From Haloarcula halophila (GTDB lineage: Archaea; Halobacteriota; Halobacteria; Halobacteriales; Haloarculaceae): DNA of 64,000 nt. Under the pieces are notes generated by a model, which was not told the DNA's origin, searched no databases, and was given only the letters and a program-made list of their open reading frames with translations. The position numbers were made by a program, and so were the translations under genes. Below, piece by piece: positions 27,979-35,406 of the stretch. Location of the stretch: contig NZ_CP119559.1 in assembly GCF_029278565.1 (NCBI RefSeq), positions 2,170,001-2,234,000 on the forward strand, in the 5' to 3' direction. How positions within the stretch are numbered: position 1 is the stretch's first letter; each line of letters opens with the position of its first letter.

Positions 27979-29495
27979 CGGCTCCCCCCGGGTGCGTGTG
28001 GTTCGATCTCGGTCTCGAAAGTCTCCTCTGGGCCGTGGACGTGGACGCCACAGCCCAGACAGGGGTCGAACGACCTCACGGTCCGCATCACGTCGATCGG
28101 GTCGGCGACGTCGTCGACGGTGATCCCTTCTGCGGCCGTCTCGAAGACGCTCGGTTCCCCGTCGGCGTCTCGGGGCCCGAGATTCCAGGTCGTCGGCGTG
28201 ACGATCTGGTAGCCCGTGACCCGGCCGTCCTCGATCTCGACCCAGTGAGAGAGGGCCCCGCGCGAGGCCCCCCAGAAGCCGACCCCGCGCCCGGAGAAGT
28301 CGTCGGTCCAGTCGGCGGTCGTCGGTGCCGAGGTGTCGAGCACGTCGAGCCACTCGAGCAGGTGTTCCCGGACCAGCAACACCTCCTGGAGCCGGGCCGC
28401 CAGACGGTTGAACGTGCTCGATTTCCGCGGGTCCCCGCCCATCTCCGCCCGGAGCGAACCGGGGTCCCGCTCGGCGGCAATCAGCCGGGCCAGCGGCCCG
28501 GTCTCCATCGACTGCCCCTCGTATCGCGGGGCCTTCCCCCAGGAGTACGCGCCGTCTTTCTCGGGTTGGGGGGCCGGCGGCGGCGCGTCGGCCGGGCTGC
28601 CGCCGGAGTCGTCGCTGTACCACGCGTGAGAGACGTCCTCGGTGATCCCCGCGATCAGCTCCTCGCGGGTGGGACGGTGAAGCTCCCCGTCCCGGTAGAC
28701 GCCGGGGGAGAGGACGAGGGACTCGTCGCCAGTGCCGTAGAACAGCCCGTTTGCGTAGAACCGGCCGGGGCCGACGCCGAAGTCGTCGGCGCCGGCCTCG
28801 GCCGCCCCGACGAGGATCGAACACATGTCGTACAACCCTTCGGCGTGGTCGGGCACCGGGCCGCGGTCACGGGCCGCCGTCAGTGCCGGCCGGAGTTCCT
28901 CCGCCGGGCCGAGCCAGTCGCTGACTGCCTCGACGGTCTCCCGGACTGTCTCGACGGTCGCGTCGTCCGGATCGGCGGTGACGCCGCCGGGTGCGTACGT
29001 CAGCGGGTGAGGGGCCCGGCCGCCGAACTCCGAGAACGCCTGCAATAGCGCGCGCTGTTGTTCCAGGGCCCGCTCGTAGCCCGCTCCTTCGACCGGGTCG
29101 AGCCGGTCGAAGCCGCTGTCGGCGACGGCGTCGCTGTAGTCCGGCCCGGCAAGCGCGAACAGGTGGATGGTGTGGTTCCACAGCAGGAACATCCCTTCCA
29201 TGATGTCCCGGAGCAGGCGGCCCTGTTCGGGGACCTCGTCGAAGACGCCGGCCCGGCGGGCCGCGTCCTCGATCGCCAGCAGGGACGCCTGGCGGTGGCA
29301 GGTGAAACAGACGCCACAGACCATCTGTGTCACCTGCGGAACGTCGGACGGCTGACGGTCGAGGACGATGTTCTCGATGCCTCGGAACATGTTCATCTCG
29401 CTCTCGACCCGGGTGACGGTTCCGTCCTCGACGGTCAGGGTCGTGCTGTGGTGGCCTTCGATGCGCGTCGTGGGGTCGATCTCGATCTCTGGCAT
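27975..29495 (-). CDS. [NiFe] hydrogenase large subunit
   Basis: Catalytic subunit holding the Ni-Fe site, 506 residues. The nickel cysteines are C60 and C63 in MVCGVCFTCH (H67) and C479 and C482 in DPCLGCGVH. After H485 a 21-residue tail (starting VHGPEET) is the peptide removed by the maturation protease, so a dedicated protease is expected and is encoded next. The N-terminal IDPTTRIEGHHSTTLTV is the usual L0 region. The residue two before C60 is Met where most [NiFe] hydrogenases have Arg. It follows the small subunit by 6 bases. Subgroup of group 1 not decided. Confidence 0.95.
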   Translation of the reverse strand: MPEIEIDPTTRIEGHHSTTLTVEDGTVTRVESEMNMFRGIENIVLDRQPSDVPQVTQMVCGVCFTCHRQASLLAIEDAARRAGVFDEVPEQGRLLRDIMEGMFLLWNHTIHLFALAGPDYSDAVADSGFDRLDPVEGAGYERALEQQRALLQAFSEFGGRAPHPLTYAPGGVTADPDDATVETVRETVEAVSDWLGPAEELRPALTAARDRGPVPDHAEGLYDMCSILVGAAEAGADDFGVGPGRFYANGLFYGTGDESLVLSPGVYRDGELHRPTREELIAGITEDVSHAWYSDDSGGSPADAPPPAPQPEKDGAYSWGKAPRYEGQSMETGPLARLIAAERDPGSLRAEMGGDPRKSSTFNRLAARLQEVLLVREHLLEWLDVLDTSAPTTADWTDDFSGRGVGFWGASRGALSHWVEIEDGRVTGYQIVTPTTWNLGPRDADGEPSVFETAAEGITVDDVADPIDVMRTVRSFDPCLGCGVHVHGPEETFETEIEPHAPGGSR

Positions 29496-29501
29496 CGGTG
29501 T

Positions 29502-30725
29502 TCAGATGGGGAGTTCGGACCAGCTGATCGGTTCACCGTCCGGACGCCGCCGGTCGTACGCCCACAGCGCGGCGACGACCGGGGCCAGCGGGACCGCCAG
29601 TACCAACAGTCCGAGCGCGACGACGACGCCGACGACCCCCATCCCGGCGTCCGTGTCCGCGTCAGTCGGGGACGCCACGGCGTCGGTCCCGGGCTGTTCG
29701 GCCTCGGTCTCGGCGTCAGGATCGCTTCTCGCGTCGTCCCGACCGGCCTCGTAGAAGGGCGTAAACCGGTCCCAGAAGGCCGGTTCGACACAGCCGATAC
29801 AGGGGGCACCGACCTGCCGGCAGACGGTGGTCCCGCCGTTTCGCAACCGCATCGAGCCGTCACAGTGGGCGTAGACGCCCGCACAGCCGGCGTCGTACAG
29901 ACAGCCGTCGTCGCCGGGCTCGGCGGCGAAGTCGCCACATTCGTACTCCGGCCGGAGCGAACAGTCGTCGTGGACCAGCGGCCCGAACAGCGGCAGCGGT
30001 CGGTTGTACTCGTCGAGCCGCGGCTCGTGGCCGTTCAGGACCGTCGCCAGGGTCAGCAGGAGGTGGTCGGCGTACAGCGGACACCCCGAGACGTTGACGA
30101 CGGGGAGTCCGCTGTCGGTCCGGAACTCCGGGCCGAAGATTCCCCCGGCCTCCTGCCCGTCGAACTGGAGGCCCGTCGCGCCGGTCGGACTCTCGCCGAC
30201 GGTGTCGCCGTCGAACCGACCGGCGGCCGGCAGCCCGCCGAAGGCCGCACAGCTCCCGGCCGCGATGACGACGTCGGCCCGCTGGCCGAGTTCGATCACC
30301 CAGTCCAGCACCGGCCGCGGCTCGCCGCGCTCGTCGACCCCGAGAGTCGCCGCCCGCGGGATCCGGGTCGGGATCGCTCCTTCGATGATCAGGACGTCCG
30401 GCGAACGCTCCAGTCCGGCCATCGCGCCGTCGCCCGACGGCGTCATGAGCGTCGAGTGGAAGCTCATCCGCTCTCGCAGGTCGCTCAGGGCGTCCTCGAC
30501 GCCGGGGGCTTCGCTCTGGAGGAACGACATCGTACAGCCCGAACAGCTCTGTCCCTGGATCCAAGCGACCTCCGTTGTCCCGTCGAGCCCGCGGTTCAGC
30601 GCCGCGAGCAGTTCCTCGCTGTACTCGGTGACGACCGTCCCCGGCTCCTGGTGCTGAGCCAACCGGAGGAAGTCCGGCCGTCGGTGGTGCGTTTCGAGCG
30701 TCGTCGACTGGAGGCTCGCAGTCAT
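29502..30725 (-). CDS. [NiFe] hydrogenase small subunit with C-terminal membrane anchor
   Basis: Electron-transfer subunit with Fe-S clusters, 407 residues. Proximal-cluster cysteines lie in QSCSGCTMSF (C61, C64), AAGSCAAFGG and VSGCPLYAD; the other clusters use HDDCSL, ECGDFA, DDGCLYDAGC, AHCDGS and CRQVGAPCIGC. A single membrane helix at about 362-390 is followed by DRRRPDGEP, so by the positive-inside rule the enzyme faces outside. The N-terminus has RRPDFLRL, like a Tat motif, but no hydrophobic core after it. It is the first gene of the operon. Confidence 0.94.
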   Translation of the reverse strand: MTASLQSTTLETHHRRPDFLRLAQHQEPGTVVTEYSEELLAALNRGLDGTTEVAWIQGQSCSGCTMSFLQSEAPGVEDALSDLRERMSFHSTLMTPSGDGAMAGLERSPDVLIIEGAIPTRIPRAATLGVDERGEPRPVLDWVIELGQRADVVIAAGSCAAFGGLPAAGRFDGDTVGESPTGATGLQFDGQEAGGIFGPEFRTDSGLPVVNVSGCPLYADHLLLTLATVLNGHEPRLDEYNRPLPLFGPLVHDDCSLRPEYECGDFAAEPGDDGCLYDAGCAGVYAHCDGSMRLRNGGTTVCRQVGAPCIGCVEPAFWDRFTPFYEAGRDDARSDPDAETEAEQPGTDAVASPTDADTDAGMGVVGVVVALGLLVLAVPLAPVVAALWAYDRRRPDGEPISWSELPI

Positions 30726-30771
30726 GATCGAGTCACCCGCGGTGTGGGACCCTCGCCGGCCGCCACAGCGC

Positions 30772-30791
30772 GTACACGACAGTTAGTGTAC
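30772..30791. promoter_or_regulatory. Inverted repeat in the hydrogenase leader, possible operator
   Basis: GTACAC at 30772-30777 and GTGTAC at 30786-30791, 8 bases apart, form a perfect two-fold symmetric site. It lies 47 bases before the small-subunit start and just downstream of the transcript start expected from the A/T box at 30824-30834, where a bound repressor would block transcription. Confidence 0.4.
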
Positions 30792-30823
30792 AGCTCTGTG
30801 TATCGCCGACCCAACTGTCTGGG

Positions 30824-30834
30824 TCTTTTAATAT
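30824..30834 (-). promoter_or_regulatory. Likely TATA box of the hydrogenase operon
   Basis: On the minus strand ATATTAAAAGA is the only strong A/T box in this part of the gap. It lies about 104 bases before the small-subunit ATG, which would give a leader of roughly 78 bases, long for a haloarchaeon. The same box read on the plus strand (TCTTTTAATAT) also resembles a TATA box. Confidence 0.4.
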
Positions 30835-31162
30835 CCCGACGGGAACGACTCCTCGGACCGACGCGCACCCACACGAGCGCGCCCGTGACTGCCGTCCCCG
30901 CGGCCGACGGCGGCGGCCAGTCGATCAGCGGTGCCAGGGCCACCGGAGACGGACCCCTCGTGTTCCCCACGAAGACGGTCGACTCGGCGGGGACGCCCGT
31001 CGACCGCCCGGACCGGGCATGGGGACGACACCGGACGCGGTGAGGTATGATTCCCCGTCCATGTTTGGGAACGCATTCATTACCCGCCGGTGCGAAGTCG
31101 TGCCGTCGAGCGGGTGGTACCCTGCCAGTTCTCTGCCGGTCCTCCACTTTTCCATATCTGGA

Positions 31163-31205
31163 ATGCATCTCACTTCCGGTATGCTTATCCGCGCGTGATG
31201 CATAA
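31163..31205 (+). promoter_or_regulatory. ribK promoter flanked by an inverted repeat (candidate RbkR operator)
   Basis: TGCTTATCC at 31182-31190 acts as TATA box 28 bases before the ATG. It is flanked by the arms GCATCTCAC (31165-31173) and GTGATGC (31195-31201), inverted copies with one extra base. A dimer on both arms would cover the TATA box. RibK of this type is known as a bifunctional kinase and repressor (RbkR), so self-control is the natural reading. Confidence 0.45.
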
Positions 31206-31213
31206 GTCGGGAT

Positions 31214-31912
31214 ATGGCTGAATCTACGGGCCAGACCGTCGGTCGCGACGCGCTGGCGACCCTGAAGGTGTTGGCACTGGACGGGGCGCTAGACGGCGCG
31301 ACGAGGATCTCCTGTGCGGCGCTGGCCGAGCAACTCGACGCCTCGACCCAGACGGCGTCCCGTCGGCTCCAGGGACTCGACGACGCCGGGCTGATCGAAC
31401 GGACCATGGTCAGCGAGGGGCAGGACGTTCGGATCACCGACGCGGGGGCACGCCGGCTCCAGTCGGAGTACGCCGACTACCGGCAGATCTTCGAAAACGA
31501 TGCCAGTGTCGACCTCACCGGGACCGTCACCTCCGGGATGGGCGAGGGCCGCCACTACATCACGCTGCCGGGGTACATGGAGCAGTTCATCGACCGGCTG
31601 GGGTACGAACCGTTCGCCGGGACGCTCAACGTCGAACTCGTCGAGGAGAGCGTCCGCAAACGGGCTCGGCTGAGCGGTATCGAACCCGTCACCATCGAGG
31701 GCTGGGAAGACGACGAACGGACCTACGGGCCGGCGTACTGCTATCCGGCCTCCGTCGAGAGCGGTGACGGCGAGTACGAACCCGCCCACATCATCGCGCC
31801 CGAGCGGACCCACCACGGCGAGGAGCAACTGGAGATCATCGCCCCGGAAAAACTGCGGGACGTGCTCGGCCTGGCCGACGGCGACGAGGTGATCGCCCAT
31901 GTCTCGGAGTGA
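31214..31912 (+). CDS. ribK: CTP-dependent riboflavin kinase with N-terminal HTH (RibK/RbkR)
   Basis: Phosphorylates riboflavin to FMN with CTP, the archaeal way. The 232 residues start with a winged-helix DNA-binding domain (about 1-90; [21 protein letters not shown]). The kinase domain follows: [17 protein letters not shown] near 103, [13 protein letters not shown] and GPAYCYPA. Kinases with this HTH are known as RbkR, the repressor of riboflavin genes. The ATG is 28 bases after a TATA box. ribB overlaps its end by 14 bases. Confidence 0.94.
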   Translation: MAESTGQTVGRDALATLKVLALDGALDGATRISCAALAEQLDASTQTASRRLQGLDDAGLIERTMVSEGQDVRITDAGARRLQSEYADYRQIFENDASVDLTGTVTSGMGEGRHYITLPGYMEQFIDRLGYEPFAGTLNVELVEESVRKRARLSGIEPVTIEGWEDDERTYGPAYCYPASVESGDGEYEPAHIIAPERTHHGEEQLEIIAPEKLRDVLGLADGDEVIAHVSE

Positions 31913-32573
31913 GCCCGACACTGCCGACGCCGAGGGCGTGGCCGACGCCGTCGCCGCCTTCGGGCGGGGCGAGCCCGTGTTGATCCACGACGCCGCCGAC
32001 CGCGAGGGCGAGACCGACCTCGTCTACCCGGCCGGGGCCGTCATGCCCGAGGCCGTCGCCCGCATGCGCAACGACGCCGGCGGGCTCGTCTGTGTGGCGC
32101 TCTCGGACGCCGTGGCCGATCGGCTGGACCTCCCGTTCATGCAGGAGGCGCTGGACCACCCCACGTCGGCGGACCACGACCTGGCCTACGACGAGCGGTC
32201 GTCGTTCTCGCTGACGGTCAACCACCGCGACACCTTCACCGGGATCACCGACGAGGACCGCTCGCTGACGATCCGGGAACTGGCTGCGGTGGCCGCCGAC
32301 CCCGACCCCGCGGTCTTCACCGAGCAGTTCCGCGCGCCCGGACACGTCCACCTCCTTCGGGCCGCGCCTGGACTGCTCGCGGACCGCATGGGTCACACTG
32401 AACTCGGTCTCGCGCTGGCCGCGGCGGCCGATCAGCCACCGGCCGTCGTCGTCTGTGAGATGCTCGACGACGAGACGGGCGCGGCGCTCCCGCCGGCGGC
32501 CGCACGGGCCTACGCCGACCGCGAGGGACTGACCTACGTCGAGGGCGCGAGCATCGTCGACCACCTGGGTTGA
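31899..32573 (+). CDS. ribB: 3,4-dihydroxy-2-butanone-4-phosphate synthase
   Basis: Makes the four-carbon precursor of riboflavin from ribulose 5-phosphate. The 224 residues carry the family signatures [13 protein letters not shown] (near 33-45), with the acidic catalytic residues, [10 protein letters not shown] and [20 protein letters not shown] near 149. The start overlaps ribK by 14 bases, so the two are co-translated. There is no GTP cyclohydrolase II fusion, as usual in archaea. Confidence 0.95.
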   Translation: MSRSEPDTADAEGVADAVAAFGRGEPVLIHDAADREGETDLVYPAGAVMPEAVARMRNDAGGLVCVALSDAVADRLDLPFMQEALDHPTSADHDLAYDERSSFSLTVNHRDTFTGITDEDRSLTIRELAAVAADPDPAVFTEQFRAPGHVHLLRAAPGLLADRMGHTELGLALAAAADQPPAVVVCEMLDDETGAALPPAAARAYADREGLTYVEGASIVDHLG

Positions 32574-32630
32574 TCGGCCCGCTGTCGAGCGTACGCGGAG
32601 CGTGTGATAGCGACACGTGAACCGGCAACA

Positions 32631-32639
32631 CTCTTAACC
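32631..32639 (+). promoter_or_regulatory. TATA box of the ilvE leader transcript
   Basis: CTCTTAACC is centred 26 bases before the ATG at 32661, so the transcript should begin at the start codon of the small leader ORF and not at ilvE itself, which starts 71 bases later. Confidence 0.5.
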
Positions 32640-32660
32640 AGGGGCTTCTTTGACGTGGAT

Positions 32661-32735
32661 ATGACGCGCGACGAGACGCTTGTGAACAGCGCTTGCGGCG
32701 ACCGACGGCCGACGGCGCCGAGGTGGGACCGATGA
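32661..32735 (+). CDS. 24-codon leader ORF before ilvE
   Basis: ATG at 32661 opens a frame of 24 residues (MTRDETLVNSACGDRRPTAP, then RWDR). It ends with TGA at 32733-32735, overlapping the ilvE start as ATGA. The TATA box spacing makes this ORF leaderless, so ribosomes reaching ilvE would have translated it first. It holds single Leu and Val codons, no run. It could be a control peptide or merely a means of coupling. Confidence 0.5.
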   Translation: MTRDETLVNSACGDRRPTAPRWDR

Positions 32736-33664
32736 GCGACCGACCCGAGATGTTCGAAGGGGTCGACACCATCTGGATGGACGGCGAGTTCGTCGACTTC
32801 GAGGACGCACAGGTCCACGTGCTCACCCACGCCCTCCACTACGGGACGGGGGTCTTCGAGGGTGTGCGGTGTTACGACACCGACCACGGCCCGGCGATCT
32901 TCCGCTGGGAGGAACACCTCGAACGGCTCTACGATTCCGGGCGGGTCTACGACATCGACATCCCGTTCGAACCCGAGGAACTGACCGAAGCCACCGAGGA
33001 ACTCATCCGGCGGGAGGAGCTGGATTCGTGTTACATCCGGCCCATCGCCTTCTACGGCTACGGCCCGCTGGGACTGAGCCCCGAGAAATCGCCCGTGAAG
33101 ACCGCCATCGGCGTCTGGCCGTGGGGTGCCTACCTCGGCGAGGAGGCCCTCGAAGAGGGCGTCGACGTGGCGATCTCCTCGTGGCGCAAGTACGCCTCCA
33201 GCCAGATTCCGACCAACGCCAAGACGACGGGGACCTACGTCAACAGCGTGCTGGCCTCCCAGGAGGCGAAGGCCAACGGCTACACCGAGGCGATCGTCCT
33301 GAACAAGGAGGGCAACGTCGCCGAGGGGCCGGGCGAGAACATCTTCCTGGTGCGGGACGACGAGATCTACACGACCGGACTGGCCGAGTCGATCCTCGAC
33401 GGGATCACGCGCCAGACGGCGATCACGCTCGCCGAGGAGATGGGTTACACCGTCCACGACGACGCCACTATCTCACGCGGGGAACTGTACACCGCCGACG
33501 AACTGTTCTTCACCGGCACGGCCGCGGAGGTCACGCCGATCCGTAGCGTCGACGACAACGTCATCGGCGAGGGGACGAAGGGGCCGGTCACCGACGACGT
33601 CCAGACGGCTTTCTTCGATCTGGTCGAGTCGGGCGACCGCGAGGAGTGGTTCCGGTACGTCTGA
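32732..33664 (+). CDS. ilvE: Branched-chain amino acid aminotransferase
   Basis: Transfers amino groups between glutamate and the keto acids of Leu, Ile and Val; PLP enzyme of class IV. The 310 residues include the N-terminal MDGEFVDFEDAQVHVLTHAL, FEGVRCY near 42, the PLP lysine K164 in TNAKTTGTYVN, EAIVLNKEGNVAEGPGENIF and the phosphate-binding FTGTAAEVTPIRSVD. The ATG at 32732 is chosen because the family begins just there; in-frame codons upstream overlap the leader ORF. Confidence 0.95.
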   Translation: MSDRPEMFEGVDTIWMDGEFVDFEDAQVHVLTHALHYGTGVFEGVRCYDTDHGPAIFRWEEHLERLYDSGRVYDIDIPFEPEELTEATEELIRREELDSCYIRPIAFYGYGPLGLSPEKSPVKTAIGVWPWGAYLGEEALEEGVDVAISSWRKYASSQIPTNAKTTGTYVNSVLASQEAKANGYTEAIVLNKEGNVAEGPGENIFLVRDDEIYTTGLAESILDGITRQTAITLAEEMGYTVHDDATISRGELYTADELFFTGTAAEVTPIRSVDDNVIGEGTKGPVTDDVQTAFFDLVESGDREEWFRYV

Positions 33665-33713
33665 CGGCGCGCAGACGTTCACTCGGCACAGTCACTCGGC
33701 ACAGCGCCGTCAG
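33661..33713. terminator. Inverted repeat over both stop codons of convergent genes, with a tandem 13-mer in the loop
   Basis: CTGACGGCGC (33661-33670) and GCGCCGTCAG (33704-33713) are perfect 10-base inverted arms. The left arm contains the ilvE stop and the right arm the stop of the DUF502 gene. The loop holds two direct copies of TCACTCGGCACAG (33679-33691 and 33692-33704). It could fold at the end of both messages. Confidence 0.5.
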
Positions 33714-34369
33714 TCGTCCTCGGTGAGCATCGCGATGGCGGTCTCCTCCTGGTCGTCCGTGTCGCCGAAGCCGGCACTGAGAATACGGGTCAGTGCGTCC
33801 TCGACGCGCTCGTCGGTCGGTTCGAAGTCCGCGGGATCGACCTCCATCACGAACCCGGTCGTGATGTTGGGCGCAGTCGGTAAGAAGAGGACCTCACGGC
33901 CGTCGTCGGTCGTCTTGCCGGTCTTGAACGCGGTCATCCGCATCCCTTCCCACACTTCGAGTTTCACCGGCTTCTGGAGTTCTTCGGTGCCGCCGACGGC
34001 CGTCTCGATGGCCATCTTCGAGGCGTTGTACACCACCCGCAGTCCCGGAACCTGGTTCATCATGTCGTCAAGCGCCGCCTCCAGGATGTCCCCGACCGCG
34101 GTCCGCATCAGATAGCCCGTCGAGAAGACGATGAGGATGAAGATGACGAGCGCGGTCATCACCCGCGCCAGTTCGACCGCGCGTGCGTCGTTGGCGATGC
34201 CGGGTCCCAGGCCCAGCGACAACAGGAGTTCCGAGTCGATGGCCGGAATGACCGCCGCGGAGGCGAGGATGTTGTAGAGATAGAGGATCACGTAGGTCGT
34301 CACCAGGAAGGGCAAGAGGACGATGAGTCCGCTCGCGAAGTCACGCTTCCAGGACGAGGACGAGACCAT
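33710..34369 (-). CDS. DUF502 family membrane protein
   Basis: A 219-residue protein with two hydrophobic stretches, at about 11-40 and 66-90, followed by a soluble domain with the family pattern NQVPGLRVVYNASKMAIE and FLPTAPNITTGFVMEV. DUF502 proteins occur in bacteria, archaea and plants; function uncertain. The ATG at 34369 gives MVSSSSWKRDFASGL, as in relatives; a longer frame upstream is not supported. It follows the proline dehydrogenase gene on the same strand after 86 bases. Confidence 0.85.
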   Translation of the reverse strand: MVSSSSWKRDFASGLIVLLPFLVTTYVILYLYNILASAAVIPAIDSELLLSLGLGPGIANDARAVELARVMTALVIFILIVFSTGYLMRTAVGDILEAALDDMMNQVPGLRVVYNASKMAIETAVGGTEELQKPVKLEVWEGMRMTAFKTGKTTDDGREVLFLPTAPNITTGFVMEVDPADFEPTDERVEDALTRILSAGFGDTDDQEETAIAMLTEDD

Positions 34370-34455
34370 ATGTCTACCAGTGTGTCCCGGGATATCAGCC
34401 CTTCCCTTTTGTTCCAGCCACGATCGGGGCGCTGAGAACCGGGCTGCGGCGGTAT

Positions 34456-35292
34456 CTAGCTCCCGGCGATCGCCCGCAACGCGAACAGCGCGTTCTCCTT
34501 GCGTTCGAGTACCCGCCGCCAGAAGTACGACGGCCACCGGCTGCCGTAGGGGACGTACTGCCAGACGTCGACGGTGTCGGCCAGCTCGAACTGGTCGTCG
34601 GTCCGGACGCCCATCAGCATCTGGACCTCGTAGGGGGTCCCGTGTCTCGTGTGCAGGTCCGCCGCCAGGGTCAACATCCGTGGGTCGTGACTCCCGACGG
34701 CGATGCCGTCCTCGAACGCCTCGAACATGTACCGCAGACAGTCCTCGTAGGCCTCGTTGACGGCGTTGCCGTCCTGGTAGGCCACGTCGGCCGGCGGGTC
34801 GTACGCGCCTTTGACGAGCCTGACCTTCCCGGGGAGGGCCGCCAGTCGTTCGAGGTCCTCGGGGGTCCGCCGGAGGTTCGCCTGGAGGCAGACCCCGACG
34901 CCACCGCCCTGTTCGACGGCGTGGTGTTCGAAGGCGTCAAGCGTCGCGTCGGTCGTCGTGTGGTCCTCCATGTCGATCCAGACGAAGACGCCGGCCGCCT
35001 CGGCGGCTGTGACGACCCGCGCAAGGTTCGCCCGGAAGACGCCCTCGTCGACGAACAGGCCCAGTTGCGACGGCTTCACAGAGACGCAGGCCCGGAGGCC
35101 GCTGTCGCCGATGTCGGCGACGAGCCGTTCGTAGGCTTCGGCGTCGGCCGTGGCCTGCTCTCTCGTGTGGTAGTGCTCGCCGAGCTTGTTGCAGATGGCG
35201 CCGACCTGGCCCTGGTTGAGCTGCCGTGCGTGTTCCAACACCTCTGCGTCGCTCTCCCCGGCGATAAAACGGCTCGCAACTGGCGGAAGCAT
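34456..35292 (-). CDS. Proline dehydrogenase
   Basis: FAD enzyme oxidising proline to pyrroline-5-carboxylate, passing electrons to the respiratory chain. The 278 residues form the beta/alpha barrel with VSVKPSQLGL near 72, VWIDMEDHTTTDAT near 104, CLQANLRRTPED near 134 and VRLVKGAYDPP near 158. The C-terminal YGSRWPSYFWRRVLERKEN is the substrate-binding signature. The start MLPPVASRFIAGE agrees with other haloarchaeal enzymes. The second pathway enzyme is not nearby. Confidence 0.92.
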   Translation of the reverse strand: MLPPVASRFIAGESDAEVLEHARQLNQGQVGAICNKLGEHYHTREQATADAEAYERLVADIGDSGLRACVSVKPSQLGLFVDEGVFRANLARVVTAAEAAGVFVWIDMEDHTTTDATLDAFEHHAVEQGGGVGVCLQANLRRTPEDLERLAALPGKVRLVKGAYDPPADVAYQDGNAVNEAYEDCLRYMFEAFEDGIAVGSHDPRMLTLAADLHTRHGTPYEVQMLMGVRTDDQFELADTVDVWQYVPYGSRWPSYFWRRVLERKENALFALRAIAGS

Positions 35293-35406
35293 GAGTAAAT
35301 ATTGCCGCCCAGTCGGTATCAACGTTGTCCCCAGCCGACAGGCTCGGCACCGACCGGCCGAGACAGGCTCACAGCAGTTAAGAACGGGGCGTGAGAGCAG
35401 TCCGAC

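Larger units (their letters stand above)
30726..31213. other. Divergent control region between the hydrogenase and riboflavin operons
   Basis: 488 bases with no gene I can support. It holds the hydrogenase leader with an inverted repeat (30772-30791), an A/T box at 30824-30834, and the ribK operator-promoter (31163-31205). Reading frames of up to about 150 codons cross 30845-31160 on the minus strand, but none resembles a known protein. An old, decayed gene is possible. Confidence 0.5.

Noticed and set aside
27979-28824. Long open frame continuing upstream of the maturation protease (total 491 codons)
   Set aside because: It mirrors the large-subunit gene in another frame, is Arg/Gly-rich without motifs, and the protease has a clear ATG at 27978 overlapping the large-subunit stop.
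29058-31043. 661-codon plus-strand frame opposite the hydrogenase genes
   Set aside because: It is antisense to both structural subunits, which carry all expected motifs. High G+C DNA leaves long empty frames on the other strand.
30722-31168. Possible extra hydrogenase subunit or membrane protein in the gap before the small subunit
   Set aside because: The 148-codon frame has no membrane segments, motif or family likeness and crosses the promoter region.
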